This document shows, one piece after another, positions 1-7,833 of a stretch of DNA of 32,506 nt. The DNA is from Rhodospirillales bacterium (GTDB taxonomy: Bacteria; Pseudomonadota; Alphaproteobacteria; Rhodospirillales; Casp-alpha2): positions 1-32,506 of the forward strand of contig JAJFIJ010000166.1 of the NCBI GenBank assembly GCA_021775105.1. The letters run 5' to 3'. The notes beneath the pieces are model-generated. The model made no database searches. It saw only the letters and a program-made list of their open reading frames with translations, and was not told the DNA's origin. Position 1 is the first letter of the stretch. The number at the start of each line of letters is the position of its first letter. The position numbers were made by a program, and so were the translations under genes.

Positions 1-223
1 TGTCATCCTGGAAGAGGGAGTCTCACCCGATGAGATCAGGCCCCAGGATATTGTTGCATTCGCGCGCGACAAACTGGCACCGTTCAAGGTGCCGCGGTAT
101 GTCGCCTTCATGGATGAATTCCCAAGGACGCCGTCTGCCAAAATCGCCAAAAACAAGCTCTGTATCGAAGGCCTTGATCCCCGGGTTGATTGCTGGGACG
201 AAGAAGATGGACTTTGGCGGTGA
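1..223 (+). CDS. C-terminal end of an acyl-CoA synthetase (AMP-binding) family protein, partial
   Basis: The frame beginning at base 2 is open from the window edge to TGA at 221-223 and encodes about 73 residues. It carries the C-terminal adenylate-forming-enzyme pattern APFKVPRYVAFMDEFPRTPS followed by AKIAKNKL. This corresponds to the end of AMP-dependent acyl-CoA synthetases and CoA ligases, where the PxxxxGK lysine contacts the adenylate. Here the motif reads PSAKIAK, with Ala replacing the usual Gly before the lysine. The substrate cannot be told from this fragment. The next gene starts 44 bases downstream on the same strand, so the two are probably co-transcribed. The rest of the gene lies outside the window. 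Confidence 0.85.
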   Translation, partial: VILEEGVSPDEIRPQDIVAFARDKLAPFKVPRYVAFMDEFPRTPSAKIAKNKLCIEGLDPRVDCWDEEDGLWR

Positions 224-267
224 ATGTTCCAAAGCCTGAAATAAAGCGATGAGGAGACTGCATTCAG

Positions 268-1128
268 ATGATTGATTTCGGAAGCACGCCACCGCTGGAG
301 CCGTTCAATCCGCCAAACACGGAGCATCTGGCAAATTACCGCCGGATCTATGCAAGCAGCGAAAAACGCGCCGGCAGAGACGGGATAACGTCGAAGGAAG
401 CGCTGGATGACTATTTTGCCATGTATGACCGGGTCGGTGCCGAACACGTCATCATCAAGGCGCGTGACATTGAAACTACATTTGGCCTGAAAATCAGGAA
501 TGAAGATGTTGCCGAATTTTGCCAGGAAAACGGGCCCCGCTTCAAGGGGTTTGCCGGCGTTGATCCGCATAAGGGAATGGACGCCATACGGGAACTGGAA
601 TTTGCGGTCAGGGAACTGGGTCTTATTGGACTCAATATTCAGGGGTTTGAGAACAAACTGCCGATCAACGACAAAAAACTATACCCGCTTTATGCCAAAT
701 GCATTGAGCTCGATATTCCGGTCAACATCCACACCAGTATCAATTTTTCGACACAGACCCTGATGGCGCATGGACATCCGCAACTGCTTGATGAAGTGAT
801 GGTGGATTTTCCGGAACTCCGCGTCATCGCCGCACCGCCGGGGTTCCCGTGGGTTCAGGAATTGATCGGTGTTGCCTGGCGTCACGCCAATGTCCATATC
901 GGGCTGGTGGCGGTCCGACCGAAATACCTGGGTGTTGCCCATTCCGGGTATGAGCCTCTGTTGCAGTACGGGAATACGATTTTGCAGGACAAGATCATCT
1001 TCGGCTCGGCATGGCCGATGCAGCCGGTCGAGCAGGCCATTGACGACATCAACGCGTTGGCGATCAAGGATTCCGTTCGGGAGAAATGGCTGGGTCTGAA
1101 TGCCGCGCGAATGTTAAGACTTGATTGA
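268..1128 (+). CDS. Amidohydrolase-fold (COG2159-like) protein with missing metal ligands
   Basis: This 286-residue protein follows the TIM-barrel amidohydrolase_2 layout. GFAGVDP is at 94-100, the segment RELGLIGLNIQGFENK is near 115-130, NIHTS is at 153-157, FPELRVIAAPPGFPW is at 181-195, and the C-terminal FGSAWPM and LGLNAARML motifs follow. Typical members have an N-terminal HxH, AHxGxPW and FGSDYP. Here the N-terminus is IDFGSTPP, the AH histidine is Pro190, and the catalytic Asp is Ala248. Only the His155-type residue is recognisable. It may be a non-hydrolytic or differently acting member, possibly a decarboxylase or lactonase relative. The preceding CoA ligase suggests aromatic or organic acid metabolism, which is inference. 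ATG start, with GAGGAG upstream at 249-254 rather far away. Confidence 0.75.
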   Translation: MIDFGSTPPLEPFNPPNTEHLANYRRIYASSEKRAGRDGITSKEALDDYFAMYDRVGAEHVIIKARDIETTFGLKIRNEDVAEFCQENGPRFKGFAGVDPHKGMDAIRELEFAVRELGLIGLNIQGFENKLPINDKKLYPLYAKCIELDIPVNIHTSINFSTQTLMAHGHPQLLDEVMVDFPELRVIAAPPGFPWVQELIGVAWRHANVHIGLVAVRPKYLGVAHSGYEPLLQYGNTILQDKIIFGSAWPMQPVEQAIDDINALAIKDSVREKWLGLNAARMLRLD

Positions 1129-1305
1129 CCGACACCCACGCGTCCCGGTGAAGCAATCCTTCATGCACGCCCTGCATACCTGCGCTGTGATCTCGGCATT
1201 AGTCAAATTTGCCGTTCAGGCGTAGATGGAGGCATCAGATTTCAGAACTTCAATACCCCATACCGCATCCGTGATTTCAACGCCCAAGATACAAGGAACA
1301 GGACC

Positions 1306-1467
1306 ATGAAATTCATCAAACTCATCAAGAACCTTGTCGCTCCTTCCGCCAATGAATCCCTCGCCAAATTCGATGCAAATCTGCTGGCTGACATTGGTGT
1401 TATCACCATCTGCACCCGTTCCCACGCAACACGTATTCCGGCTGATCTGGGCCTCCGCCTGATCTGA
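1306..1467 (+). CDS. Small DUF1127-like protein (53 aa)
   Basis: An ATG at 1306 follows AAGGAACAGGACC, a usable ribosome-binding site, and opens a 53-codon frame ending in TGA at 1465-1467. Residues 18-32 read SLAKFDANLLADIGV. This matches the LxxLDDRxLADIGL core of DUF1127 (YjiS-like) small proteins, which are abundant in Alphaproteobacteria and linked to RNA-level regulation and phosphate or stress responses in the few studied cases. The N-terminus (MKFIKLIKNLV) is basic and amphipathic, as is usual for the family. The C-terminal 20 residues are not typical. Function unknown. It stands alone between the amidohydrolase and RidA genes. Confidence 0.55.
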   Translation: MKFIKLIKNLVAPSANESLAKFDANLLADIGVITICTRSHATRIPADLGLRLI

Positions 1468-1560
1468 CGCTGCGCCTGCGAAATCACACAGAAGGTTAAC
1501 ACCTGATCGATTTCTGCTAAGCTGACATCTGATTTGCAGCAGAAAATCAGGAAACCATCA

Positions 1561-1911
1561 ATGACCATTAAACGACTCAAGGGTATGTATCAGGGGCGTT
1601 CGCGGGCAACGGTACACAATGGCATTGTTCATGCCGTCGCCACGGATACCACGGATTCCGAAACCATGACCGAGCAAACGCAAAAGACGCTGGCGACGCT
1701 TGAGCAGAATCTTAAAGATGCCGGAAGTGGCATCAGCGGTCTGATTCAGGCAACTGTCTATATCACCGACATGTCGCTGAAAGCGGAAATGGATGCGGTC
1801 TGGAACGAATGGGTCGGCGAGGAAGAAAACTGGCCGCAACGGGCCTGTGTCGGCACCGATCTGGCGGGTGCCGCGCTGGTTGAGGTTGTGGTGACGGCAG
1901 CGGTGCTTTGA
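1561..1911 (+). CDS. RidA/YjgF-family protein
   Basis: A 116-residue protein with the compact RidA (YjgF/YER057c/UK114) fold. It has a TxxTLxxLEQNLKDAG helix, the VYITDM strand (where most members have VFLTDM) and the PQRACVGTDLAG segment, whose Arg corresponds to the carboxylate-binding Arg of RidA deaminases. Canonical RidA hydrolyses reactive enamine/imine intermediates released by PLP enzymes. Two PLP aminotransferases lie within 4 kb, but nothing shows an operon link. I chose ATG 1561 because AGGAA precedes it and because upstream codons in this frame give no family-like sequence. It could belong to a non-canonical Rid subfamily, so the substrate is uncertain. Confidence 0.85.
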   Translation: MTIKRLKGMYQGRSRATVHNGIVHAVATDTTDSETMTEQTQKTLATLEQNLKDAGSGISGLIQATVYITDMSLKAEMDAVWNEWVGEEENWPQRACVGTDLAGAALVEVVVTAAVL

Positions 1912-2255
1912 CAATTACTGGTCTTCAGAAACAACCCTGATTGCGGGCACAATTGACGTTGTTTCGTACTATTCTTCCGGATATCTGCCAACCAGAAAAC
2001 ATCGCCTGACTTCTTATTTTTCCAACATTTTGCGCGTTATCGATAACTGCATGAAGTTCGTTTTAATGCGAGCTTGATGGGGCGGTTTTGGCTGTAAATT
2101 ATAAATCAATCTTAAGGAGTAATCGTATTTATTAGATGATATCTAGAATAGATTTTAACAACATGCTATAGTAACCGTAACCTAACAATAATAAACGCGC
2201 GCCGGTTTTTATGGCGAAGCCAGGTTGTCAGGACTTACACGGGAAGGGGTTAGAG
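1912..2255. other. A+T-rich intergenic region ahead of the lipoprotein gene
   Basis: I find no convincing gene in these 344 bases. The stretch 2090-2195 is much more A+T-rich than its neighbours and probably holds the promoter of the downstream lipoprotein gene. A perfect 12-base palindrome, GTTATCGATAAC, lies at 2036-2047 and could be a protein-binding site. An inverted repeat AAACAAC/GTTGTTT with a 22-base loop follows the ridA-like gene. No clear -35/-10 pair could be fixed. Confidence 0.5.
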
Positions 2256-3488
2256 ATGTCGATATCCAGGTCGATTTTTGCATTGAGTATCATGATTGGA
2301 CTAACTGGCTGCAGTTCGCAGCCTGGGACGATTTTCAAATCATTTGATTTAACGGGGACAAGTTCGGTAACGACAGGGGCAAGGCAGCGTGCGATTGTCA
2401 ATCGTCCGGTCGGCCCGCTGTCTCGACCCGGGCGCGTGCACCCGGCGAATATCATCTGTGCAGAACCCAGTCCGGATGTGGCGATTGCGGTATCACAATC
2501 CCTGAGCGCTGGAATTAGTGTCTTTGGAAAAGGCAGCGGTTCTGCGTCTCAGTCTACAGCGGAAGGTCTGGCAGAATTGGCGGGTCGCACAGCTACCGCT
2601 CAGCTACTGCGTGATCAGATGTATCGGTCCTGCGAAGCCTATGCAAATGGCGCCATCAGCGAAGTGACTTACAGTCTGCTGATGAGCAGGATCAACGACA
2701 CCATGGTGACCCTGTTGTTGAGCGAAGCCGCGACAGGTGCGCTCAAGCAAAAGCGTGCAGGAATTGCAGGTGGAGCAACAGCTAAAGCGACGGCTGATAC
2801 GACGTCTAAAAAACCGGGGAGCGCAGAAGGTGGTAATAATAACGAAGATGAAGCCGAAACGTCATCTGATACGACTGTCACGGTGACGGTTCAGCCGGGC
2901 GGGTCCGATCAGGCGACTCTTCCCGTGAAAGAAGTTGCGGCTTCGTTAGCCACCATGCAAGCCAGTTTTCTTGCTGACGACGCTTCCAGATCACTGGTCT
3001 CTGCATGTATCGTCGAGATGACAAATCAGTTTTCAAAATTGTCAGGCGCATATGCTGAAACAACTGGAGGTAAAGATATCAATGCTGAGGAAGAGGTTTT
3101 GCGCGGGTTCGCCGCATCCTGGAAACAGCTTAGCAAGGCGTTTTCGGGGACTGATTCAATCGCCTTATTGAAAAACGGCAAAAAGGGCGGCAAAAACAAC
3201 CACTTAACCGCGCAGTCGATGATACTGAACCCGGAAGTTGGCCGGGAAATGGAAAAAGCCAGAACGGCGGTTATGGAATATGCCCGGTTGTTGGGAGAAA
3301 CCGAACTGACGACGTATTGCAAGAGCAACGTTCTTCCGCATCTGGAGGAAATGCGTGCCCGCCGACAACAACACGCTGAAACACAAACTTACGCCAAAAT
3401 GTTCAGCAGTTGCGATTCAATTAAGGACCCGGACAAGAAGAATGCGTGCCTGGGGATAATCAAGGATGTGATCGTGAGCACTCAATAG
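2256..3488 (+). CDS. Large predicted lipoprotein of unknown function
   Basis: The start at ATG 2256 is preceded by GAAGGGG and places a lipoprotein signal at the N-terminus: MSISRSIFALSIMIGLTGCS, with lipobox LTGC at residues 16-19. Cys19 would be lipidated and the 410-residue product anchored in a membrane facing the periplasm. The conserved-looking first half contains IICAEPSPDVAIAVSQS and LLRDQMYRSCEAYANGAIS, then a segment ending DTMVTLLLSE. I associate this combination with an uncharacterised lipoprotein family in Proteobacteria. Residues of roughly 175-225 form a low-complexity Gly/Ala/Glu/Thr linker. The C-terminal half is mostly helical with several Cys. It is monocistronic, with a separate A+T-rich promoter region. 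Function unknown. Confidence 0.8.
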   Translation: MSISRSIFALSIMIGLTGCSSQPGTIFKSFDLTGTSSVTTGARQRAIVNRPVGPLSRPGRVHPANIICAEPSPDVAIAVSQSLSAGISVFGKGSGSASQSTAEGLAELAGRTATAQLLRDQMYRSCEAYANGAISEVTYSLLMSRINDTMVTLLLSEAATGALKQKRAGIAGGATAKATADTTSKKPGSAEGGNNNEDEAETSSDTTVTVTVQPGGSDQATLPVKEVAASLATMQASFLADDASRSLVSACIVEMTNQFSKLSGAYAETTGGKDINAEEEVLRGFAASWKQLSKAFSGTDSIALLKNGKKGGKNNHLTAQSMILNPEVGREMEKARTAVMEYARLLGETELTTYCKSNVLPHLEEMRARRQQHAETQTYAKMFSSCDSIKDPDKKNACLGIIKDVIVSTQ

Positions 3489-3500
3489 GGAGTGGCAAGA

Positions 3501-4673
3501 TTAGTCCGCCATCAAACACGCCTTGATCCGTCGTATCGCTTCGACAATGTTTTCCGTTGAATTGGCATAGGAGAAGCGCACGTAGCCTTCGCCGAAATGG
3601 CCGAAGCTGGTGCCGGATATGAGCGCCACTCCGGCTTCGTTCAGCAACTTGTTCTGCATCTCTATTGAGCCGATACCGGTGCCGGTGATGTTGGGGAAGG
3701 CATAGAACGCGCCGCCCGGTTCAGGGCAGGTGAAACCGGGGATTTGGTTGATTTCACGGACAATCACCTTGCGGCGCTCGTCAAACGCCGCGACCATCTG
3801 GTCAACCGCATTCTGCGGACCTTCAAGGGCAGCGATTCCGGCATACTGGTTGGATGCACTGACACAGGAATGACAATTGATCGACAACCGCGTTGCGTCG
3901 GCAATCAGGGAGCTCGGCCAGACCCCGTAGCCCAACCGCCAGCCGGTCATGGCATAGGTTTTCGACCAGCCATCGAGCATGATCGTGCGGTCACGGAGGT
4001 GCTTGTATTCCAGCAGGCTGACATGTTCGCGCCCGTCATACAGCATGCGGGCATAAATCTCGTCAGACAGGATGCAAACGTGGGGATGGTTCTCGAGCCC
4101 CGTCGCCAGCTTGTCCATTTCGGAACGCGGCACGGCCCCGCCGGTCGGGTTCGATGGGGTGTTGAGGATCAGCAGCCGGGTATTGGGGGTAATCAGCGAC
4201 AATACCTCGTCGGCATCGAAAGCATATCCGCTTTCTTCATGCAGCGGCATGGGGATCGGTGTGGCACCGGTGTATTTGATGACGCTCTCATATATGGGAA
4301 AGCCGGGGTTGGGGTAAATGATTTCCGCGCCCGCTTCGCCGAACATGGAAATGGCGAAAAACATGGTCACCTTGCCGCCCGGCACGATCATCACATTGGC
4401 CGGGTCAATTTCGACGCCCCGATATTTGGCGATGTCGGCGGCGACAGCATTCCTGAGTTCCGGGATGCCGTTGGCCGGTGTGTAACCGTGGTGCCCGTCT
4501 TTCAGGGCCTTGGCGGCGGCTTCGACAATATGATCCGGCGTTTTGAAATCGGGTTGACCGATGCCAAGGTTGATAATGTCCCTGCCTTCCGCCGCCAGCG
4601 CGTTGGCGCGGGCCAGAACTTCAAAAGCGGATTCGGTACCCAGGCGTCCCATGGAGGCGGCCAATTGCAGCAT
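3501..4673 (-). CDS. PLP-dependent aminotransferase, class I/II (AspC-like)
   Basis: A fold-type I aminotransferase of 390 residues from the chosen start. Motifs in order are NLGIGQPDF (substrate-binding Gly region), GYTPANGIPELR, the NTPSNPTGG loop with the PLP-binding Asn, SDEIYARMLYDG (Asp binds the pyridine N), SKTYAMTGWRLGY with the Schiff-base Lys, and YVRFSYANS near the C-terminus with the carboxylate-binding Arg. It transfers amino groups between amino acids and 2-oxo acids. AspC-like enzymes of this subgroup act on aspartate, aromatic or branched substrates, and the exact one is unknown. I chose the ATG at 4673 because GGGAGA lies 8 bases upstream and the family usually begins MQLAxRMxRLGTExAF. 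An ATG at 4688 is a weaker alternative. Divergent from the next gene. Confidence 0.9.
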   Translation of the reverse strand: MLQLAASMGRLGTESAFEVLARANALAAEGRDIINLGIGQPDFKTPDHIVEAAAKALKDGHHGYTPANGIPELRNAVAADIAKYRGVEIDPANVMIVPGGKVTMFFAISMFGEAGAEIIYPNPGFPIYESVIKYTGATPIPMPLHEESGYAFDADEVLSLITPNTRLLILNTPSNPTGGAVPRSEMDKLATGLENHPHVCILSDEIYARMLYDGREHVSLLEYKHLRDRTIMLDGWSKTYAMTGWRLGYGVWPSSLIADATRLSINCHSCVSASNQYAGIAALEGPQNAVDQMVAAFDERRKVIVREINQIPGFTCPEPGGAFYAFPNITGTGIGSIEMQNKLLNEAGVALISGTSFGHFGEGYVRFSYANSTENIVEAIRRIKACLMAD

Positions 4674-4806
4674 TTTCTGATCTCCCATAATGATGGACCG
4701 GACTTTAGGGAATTGGCAGGCGTTCGGCAATTGATGAAATCGTTGTGCTGGCATCAAATATGGTGAACATACTGGACAGCATCATCCTAACCGTGAGCCC
4801 GCCCTT

Positions 4807-5967
4807 ATGAAACCAGCCAACAGTATCTTTTCCAATACCGGCGTCACCGTGTTCGAAACCATGTCGCGCCTGGCCATGGAATGCCAGTCGATCAATCTGG
4901 GGCAGGGGTTCCCGGATGAACTTGGGCCGGAAATCCTGCGCCGGAAAGCGGCTGAAGCGGTGATCGAAGGGCCAAGCCAGTATCCGCCGATGATGGGTTT
5001 GCCGGAACTGCGCCAGGCCGTTGCCGATCACAACAAACGCTTTTACGGTCTTGATGTCGACTGGCAGACCGAGACCATGGTCACCTCCGGAGCGACCGAA
5101 GCGATCTGTGATTGTCTGATGGCCCTGATCGAGCCCGGTGACGAAGTGGTGTTGATCGAGCCGTTATATGACTGTTATCTGCCAATGGTCCGCCGCGCCG
5201 GCGGTATCCCCAAACTGGTCCGGGTCGAGCCGCCAAACTGGGACCTGCCACGTCAGCGCCTGAGTGATGCGTTCACCGAAAAAACCAAACTGATCCTGTT
5301 CAATTCACCGCATAACCCGGCGGCCAAAGTTTATGACCGTGACGAGGTGCAGTTCATCGCCGATCTGGTGCTCAAACATGATGCCTATGCGATCTGCGAT
5401 GAAGTTTATGAGCACATTCTGTTCGATGGCCGCAAACACATCCCGCTGATGATGCTGGACGGAATGCGCGATCGCTGTGTGCGGATCGGATCAGCCGGCA
5501 AGACCTTCTCGATGACTGCCTGGAAGGTCGGTTATGTCACCGCGCCGCCAAATCTTTTGACCCCGATCAGCAAGGCGCACCAGTTCGTGACGTTCACCAC
5601 ACCAAGAAACCTTCAATCCGCCGTTGCCTACGGTCTTCAGCAGGACGATGCCTATTTTACCGCGCTGGCCGGTGATCTTGAGGCCAAGCGCGACCTGATT
5701 GCCAATGGTCTCAGCGATGCCGGATTCGCGATCATGAACGTCGGCGGAACCTATTTCCTGTCGGTCGATATCCGCTCTGTCGGATGGGATGGTGATGATG
5801 TCGATTTCTGCGAAACCATCACCCGTGAAGCCGGGGTCACCGCGATCCCCATGAGCGCGTTTTATCAGGATGCCGATATCAACCATTTTGCCCGGTTCTG
5901 TTTCTCGAAAAACGATGTCGTCTTGACAGAAGCCTGCGAACGGTTGAAACGCTATTTCAACTCATAA
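4807..5967 (+). CDS. PLP-dependent aminotransferase, class I/II (kynurenine/methionine aminotransferase-like)
   Basis: A 386-residue fold-type I aminotransferase that is clearly distinct from its divergent neighbour. It shows INLGQGFPD, SQYPPMMGLPELR, VTSGATEAI, NSPHNPAAKV with the PLP-binding Asn, ICDEVYEHILFDG, and SAGKTFSMTAWKVGY with the catalytic Lys. The GQGFPD and SPHNPxxK signatures resemble the kynurenine/methionine aminotransferase (YbdL, DapC-like) branch. A thiamine-diphosphate enzyme gene follows 30 bases downstream on the same strand. The pair may therefore form a two-step route in which this enzyme makes a 2-oxo acid for the next, which is inference. No strong ribosome-binding site precedes the ATG. 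Confidence 0.9.
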   Translation: MKPANSIFSNTGVTVFETMSRLAMECQSINLGQGFPDELGPEILRRKAAEAVIEGPSQYPPMMGLPELRQAVADHNKRFYGLDVDWQTETMVTSGATEAICDCLMALIEPGDEVVLIEPLYDCYLPMVRRAGGIPKLVRVEPPNWDLPRQRLSDAFTEKTKLILFNSPHNPAAKVYDRDEVQFIADLVLKHDAYAICDEVYEHILFDGRKHIPLMMLDGMRDRCVRIGSAGKTFSMTAWKVGYVTAPPNLLTPISKAHQFVTFTTPRNLQSAVAYGLQQDDAYFTALAGDLEAKRDLIANGLSDAGFAIMNVGGTYFLSVDIRSVGWDGDDVDFCETITREAGVTAIPMSAFYQDADINHFARFCFSKNDVVLTEACERLKRYFNS

Positions 5968-5997
5968 TTCAAACGAATCCCATTTGGAGTTTGCCTG

Positions 5998-7548
5998 ATG
6001 AACGGTGCGGAAAGCCTTGTTAAAACGTTGCTCGCCGGTGGCGTCGATATCTGTTTCACCAATCCCGGTACGTCGGAAATGCATTTCGTCGCTGCCCTCG
6101 ACGCCCACGCTGATATGCGTTGTGTTCTGGGGCTTCAGGAGAACGTGGTGACCGGAGCAGCGGATGGCTATACCCGCATGACCGACAAACCGGCAGCGAC
6201 CCTGCTGCATCTCGGGCCGGGGTTATCGAACGGTCTCGCCAACATCCATAACGCCAAGAAATCGCGCACCGGCATGGTCAACGTGGTGGGTGATCATGCG
6301 ACCTATCACCGGAAATACAACGCGCCGCTAACGTCCGATATCGAGGGCATCGCGCATCCGGTATCGCACTGGGTCCGTACCTCGCCAACCGCCGATGACC
6401 TGTCGACGGATGCGGCAGAAGCAATCACCCGTGCCGGAACCCACCCCGGCCAGATCACAACCCTGATCCTGCCCGCCGACAGCGCCTGGACGGAGACCGA
6501 CAAGCCAATCATCACTGCTGCCACGGCACCCGCGCCCGCTGGCCCCGATGCCGACCGGGTTTGCGAAATTGCCAGGGTCCTCAAATCCGGCGAACCGGTG
6601 GTGTTGATCATAGGCGGGCGCACGCTGCGCGAGGCGCCGCTCGGGCTGGCTGGTGCCATCGTTGCCGGTACGCCGAATACAACCCTGAAAGCCGAAGCCG
6701 CCAATGCGCGGGTCGAGCGCGGGGCGGGGCGTGTCGCCATTGACCGCATTCCCTATCCCGTCGATATTGCCGTTGACCAGTTGAAGGGGTTCAAACACGC
6801 AGTGCTGATAGAGGCCCGCGACCCGGTCGCTTTTTTCGCCTACCCCGGAAAACCCAGCCGCTTCCTGCCGGAAGGCTGCGAAGTTCATGAACTGGCAGCC
6901 CCCGAAGACAACGGTCTGCTGGCGCTCGAAATGCTGGCCGATGAACTTGGCGTGCGGAATGCCAAACCGCCGGTATCGGATTTCCTGCTGCCACCGGTGG
7001 CAAACGGGGCGCTTGATCCTGACAGTATTGTCTCCGTTGTTGCCAATGCCATTCCGGAAAATGCCATTATCATTGATGAGGCGATTACCACCGGACGCCA
7101 GTTTTTTCCGGTGACCAGCACAGCAAACCCGCATACCTGGTTGCAGATCAACGGCGGCGCCATCGGCATCGGCTTCCCGCTGGCAGTCGGGGCCGCCATC
7201 GCCGCGCCGGACCGCCCGCTGATCGCCTTGCAGGCAGACGGGTCGGGGATGTTCACGCTTCAGGGATTGTGGACCCAGGCCCGCGAAGGCCTCAACATCA
7301 CGACCATTGTCTTTCATAACCGCGCCTACAAAATCCTGCTCGGCGAGATGCGCAATGTCGGTGTTGAGAATCCGGGGCCAAGTGCGCTCGATATGCTGGA
7401 ACTGGACCGCCCGGCGCTGGACTGGGTCGCGCTGGCGAACGGAATGGGCGTCGAAGCGGGCCGGGCGGCGGACGGTGAAACGCTGGCCCGTGAAATCCAG
7501 CGCGGTCTGGCCTGCGAAGGGCCGTATCTGATCGAAGCGGTGATGTAG
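5998..7548 (+). CDS. Thiamine-diphosphate-dependent enzyme, acetolactate synthase large subunit-like
   Basis: A 516-residue protein with the three-domain ThDP enzyme arrangement. The N-terminal pyrimidine-binding domain has FTNPGTSEMHF and GLQENVVTGAADGYTRM, whose Glu activates the cofactor. A central domain is of the transhydrogenase-like type (VVLIIGGRTLREA). The C-terminal pyrophosphate domain has INGGAIGIGFPLAVGAA and ADGSGMFTLQGLWTQA, ending in N at IVFHN for Mg-ThDP binding. The usual GDGS is ADGS here. It is shorter than catabolic or anabolic IlvB (about 550-600) and nearer to benzoylformate or phosphonopyruvate decarboxylase-type members. The likely role is decarboxylation or carboligation of a 2-oxo acid supplied by the aminotransferase upstream. 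An SD-like TTTGGAG lies at about 10 bases from ATG. Confidence 0.85.
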   Translation: MNGAESLVKTLLAGGVDICFTNPGTSEMHFVAALDAHADMRCVLGLQENVVTGAADGYTRMTDKPAATLLHLGPGLSNGLANIHNAKKSRTGMVNVVGDHATYHRKYNAPLTSDIEGIAHPVSHWVRTSPTADDLSTDAAEAITRAGTHPGQITTLILPADSAWTETDKPIITAATAPAPAGPDADRVCEIARVLKSGEPVVLIIGGRTLREAPLGLAGAIVAGTPNTTLKAEAANARVERGAGRVAIDRIPYPVDIAVDQLKGFKHAVLIEARDPVAFFAYPGKPSRFLPEGCEVHELAAPEDNGLLALEMLADELGVRNAKPPVSDFLLPPVANGALDPDSIVSVVANAIPENAIIIDEAITTGRQFFPVTSTANPHTWLQINGGAIGIGFPLAVGAAIAAPDRPLIALQADGSGMFTLQGLWTQAREGLNITTIVFHNRAYKILLGEMRNVGVENPGPSALDMLELDRPALDWVALANGMGVEAGRAADGETLAREIQRGLACEGPYLIEAVM

Positions 7549-7580
7549 GGGCGGGGCACCCCGAAACCTGCAAAGCGTGC

Positions 7581-7609
7581 TTGACGCCTGACGGAGCGCG
7601 GGGTACTTA
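7581..7609 (+). promoter_or_regulatory. Possible tRNA-His promoter
   Basis: TTGACG at 7581-7586 is a good -35 match. A 17-base spacer leads to TACTTA at 7604-7609, a poor -10 match, 16 bases before the first tRNA base. The spacing and position fit a housekeeping promoter, but the -10 element is weak. Confidence 0.3.
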
Positions 7610-7626
7610 AAGCGCCTTCCAGTGTG

Positions 7627-7702
7627 GTGGCTGTAGCTCAGCTGGTAGAGCCCCGGCTTGTGGTGCCGGTTGTCGCGGGTTCAAGTCCCGTCAGCCACCC
7701 CA
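7627..7702 (+). tRNA. tRNA-His (anticodon GTG)
   Basis: The sequence folds as a complete cloverleaf. The acceptor strand GTGGCTG at 7627-7633 pairs with CAGCCAC at 7692-7698. The D stem is GCTC/GAGC, the anticodon stem CCGGC/GCCGG encloses the loop TTGTGGT with anticodon GTG, the T arm contains GGGTTCAAGTCCC, and CCA is encoded at 7700-7702. A genomic G at 7626 can pair with discriminator C7699, giving the G-1 that is diagnostic of tRNA-His. In Alphaproteobacteria G-1 is sometimes absent from the gene, so its presence here is informative. It is a single tRNA gene with no clustered neighbours. Confidence 0.96.
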
Positions 7703-7741
7703 GTTCCCCCGATCTTCATATAAATCTCATATCATTAACTC

Positions 7742-7759
7742 CAGTGACAATCGTCACTG
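7742..7759. repeat. Perfect inverted repeat CAGTGAC-N4-GTCACTG
   Basis: A 7-base perfect inverted repeat with loop AATC lies 39 bases after the tRNA and 75 bases before the ATG of the 39-residue peptide gene. No T-run follows, so a classical terminator is unlikely. The GTGAC-N4-GTCAC core resembles the dyad of Crp/Fnr-type operators. It could be a binding site for such a regulator, or an RNA hairpin. Confidence 0.5.
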
Positions 7760-7833
7760 CAACGCGTGTGTGGGTTCTGTACGGTCATGACAGTTCAGTT
7801 GGTTCCACCCCGTTTCCCAGAAAGGACCTTCAG

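Noticed and set aside
3744-4766. 340-codon open frame antisense to the AspC-like aminotransferase
   Set aside because: The minus-strand frame has all PLP aminotransferase motifs; this plus-strand product has no recognisable domain and is a shadow of third-position G+C bias.
6328-7317. 329-codon open frame antisense to the ThDP enzyme gene
   Set aside because: The product is rich in Gly/Arg/Asn/Gln with no family motif, and the sense strand encodes a full ThDP enzyme.
7549-7580. G/C-rich GGGGCGGGGCACCCCG after the ThDP gene as a terminator
   Set aside because: The loop between the complementary runs is too short and no T-run follows.
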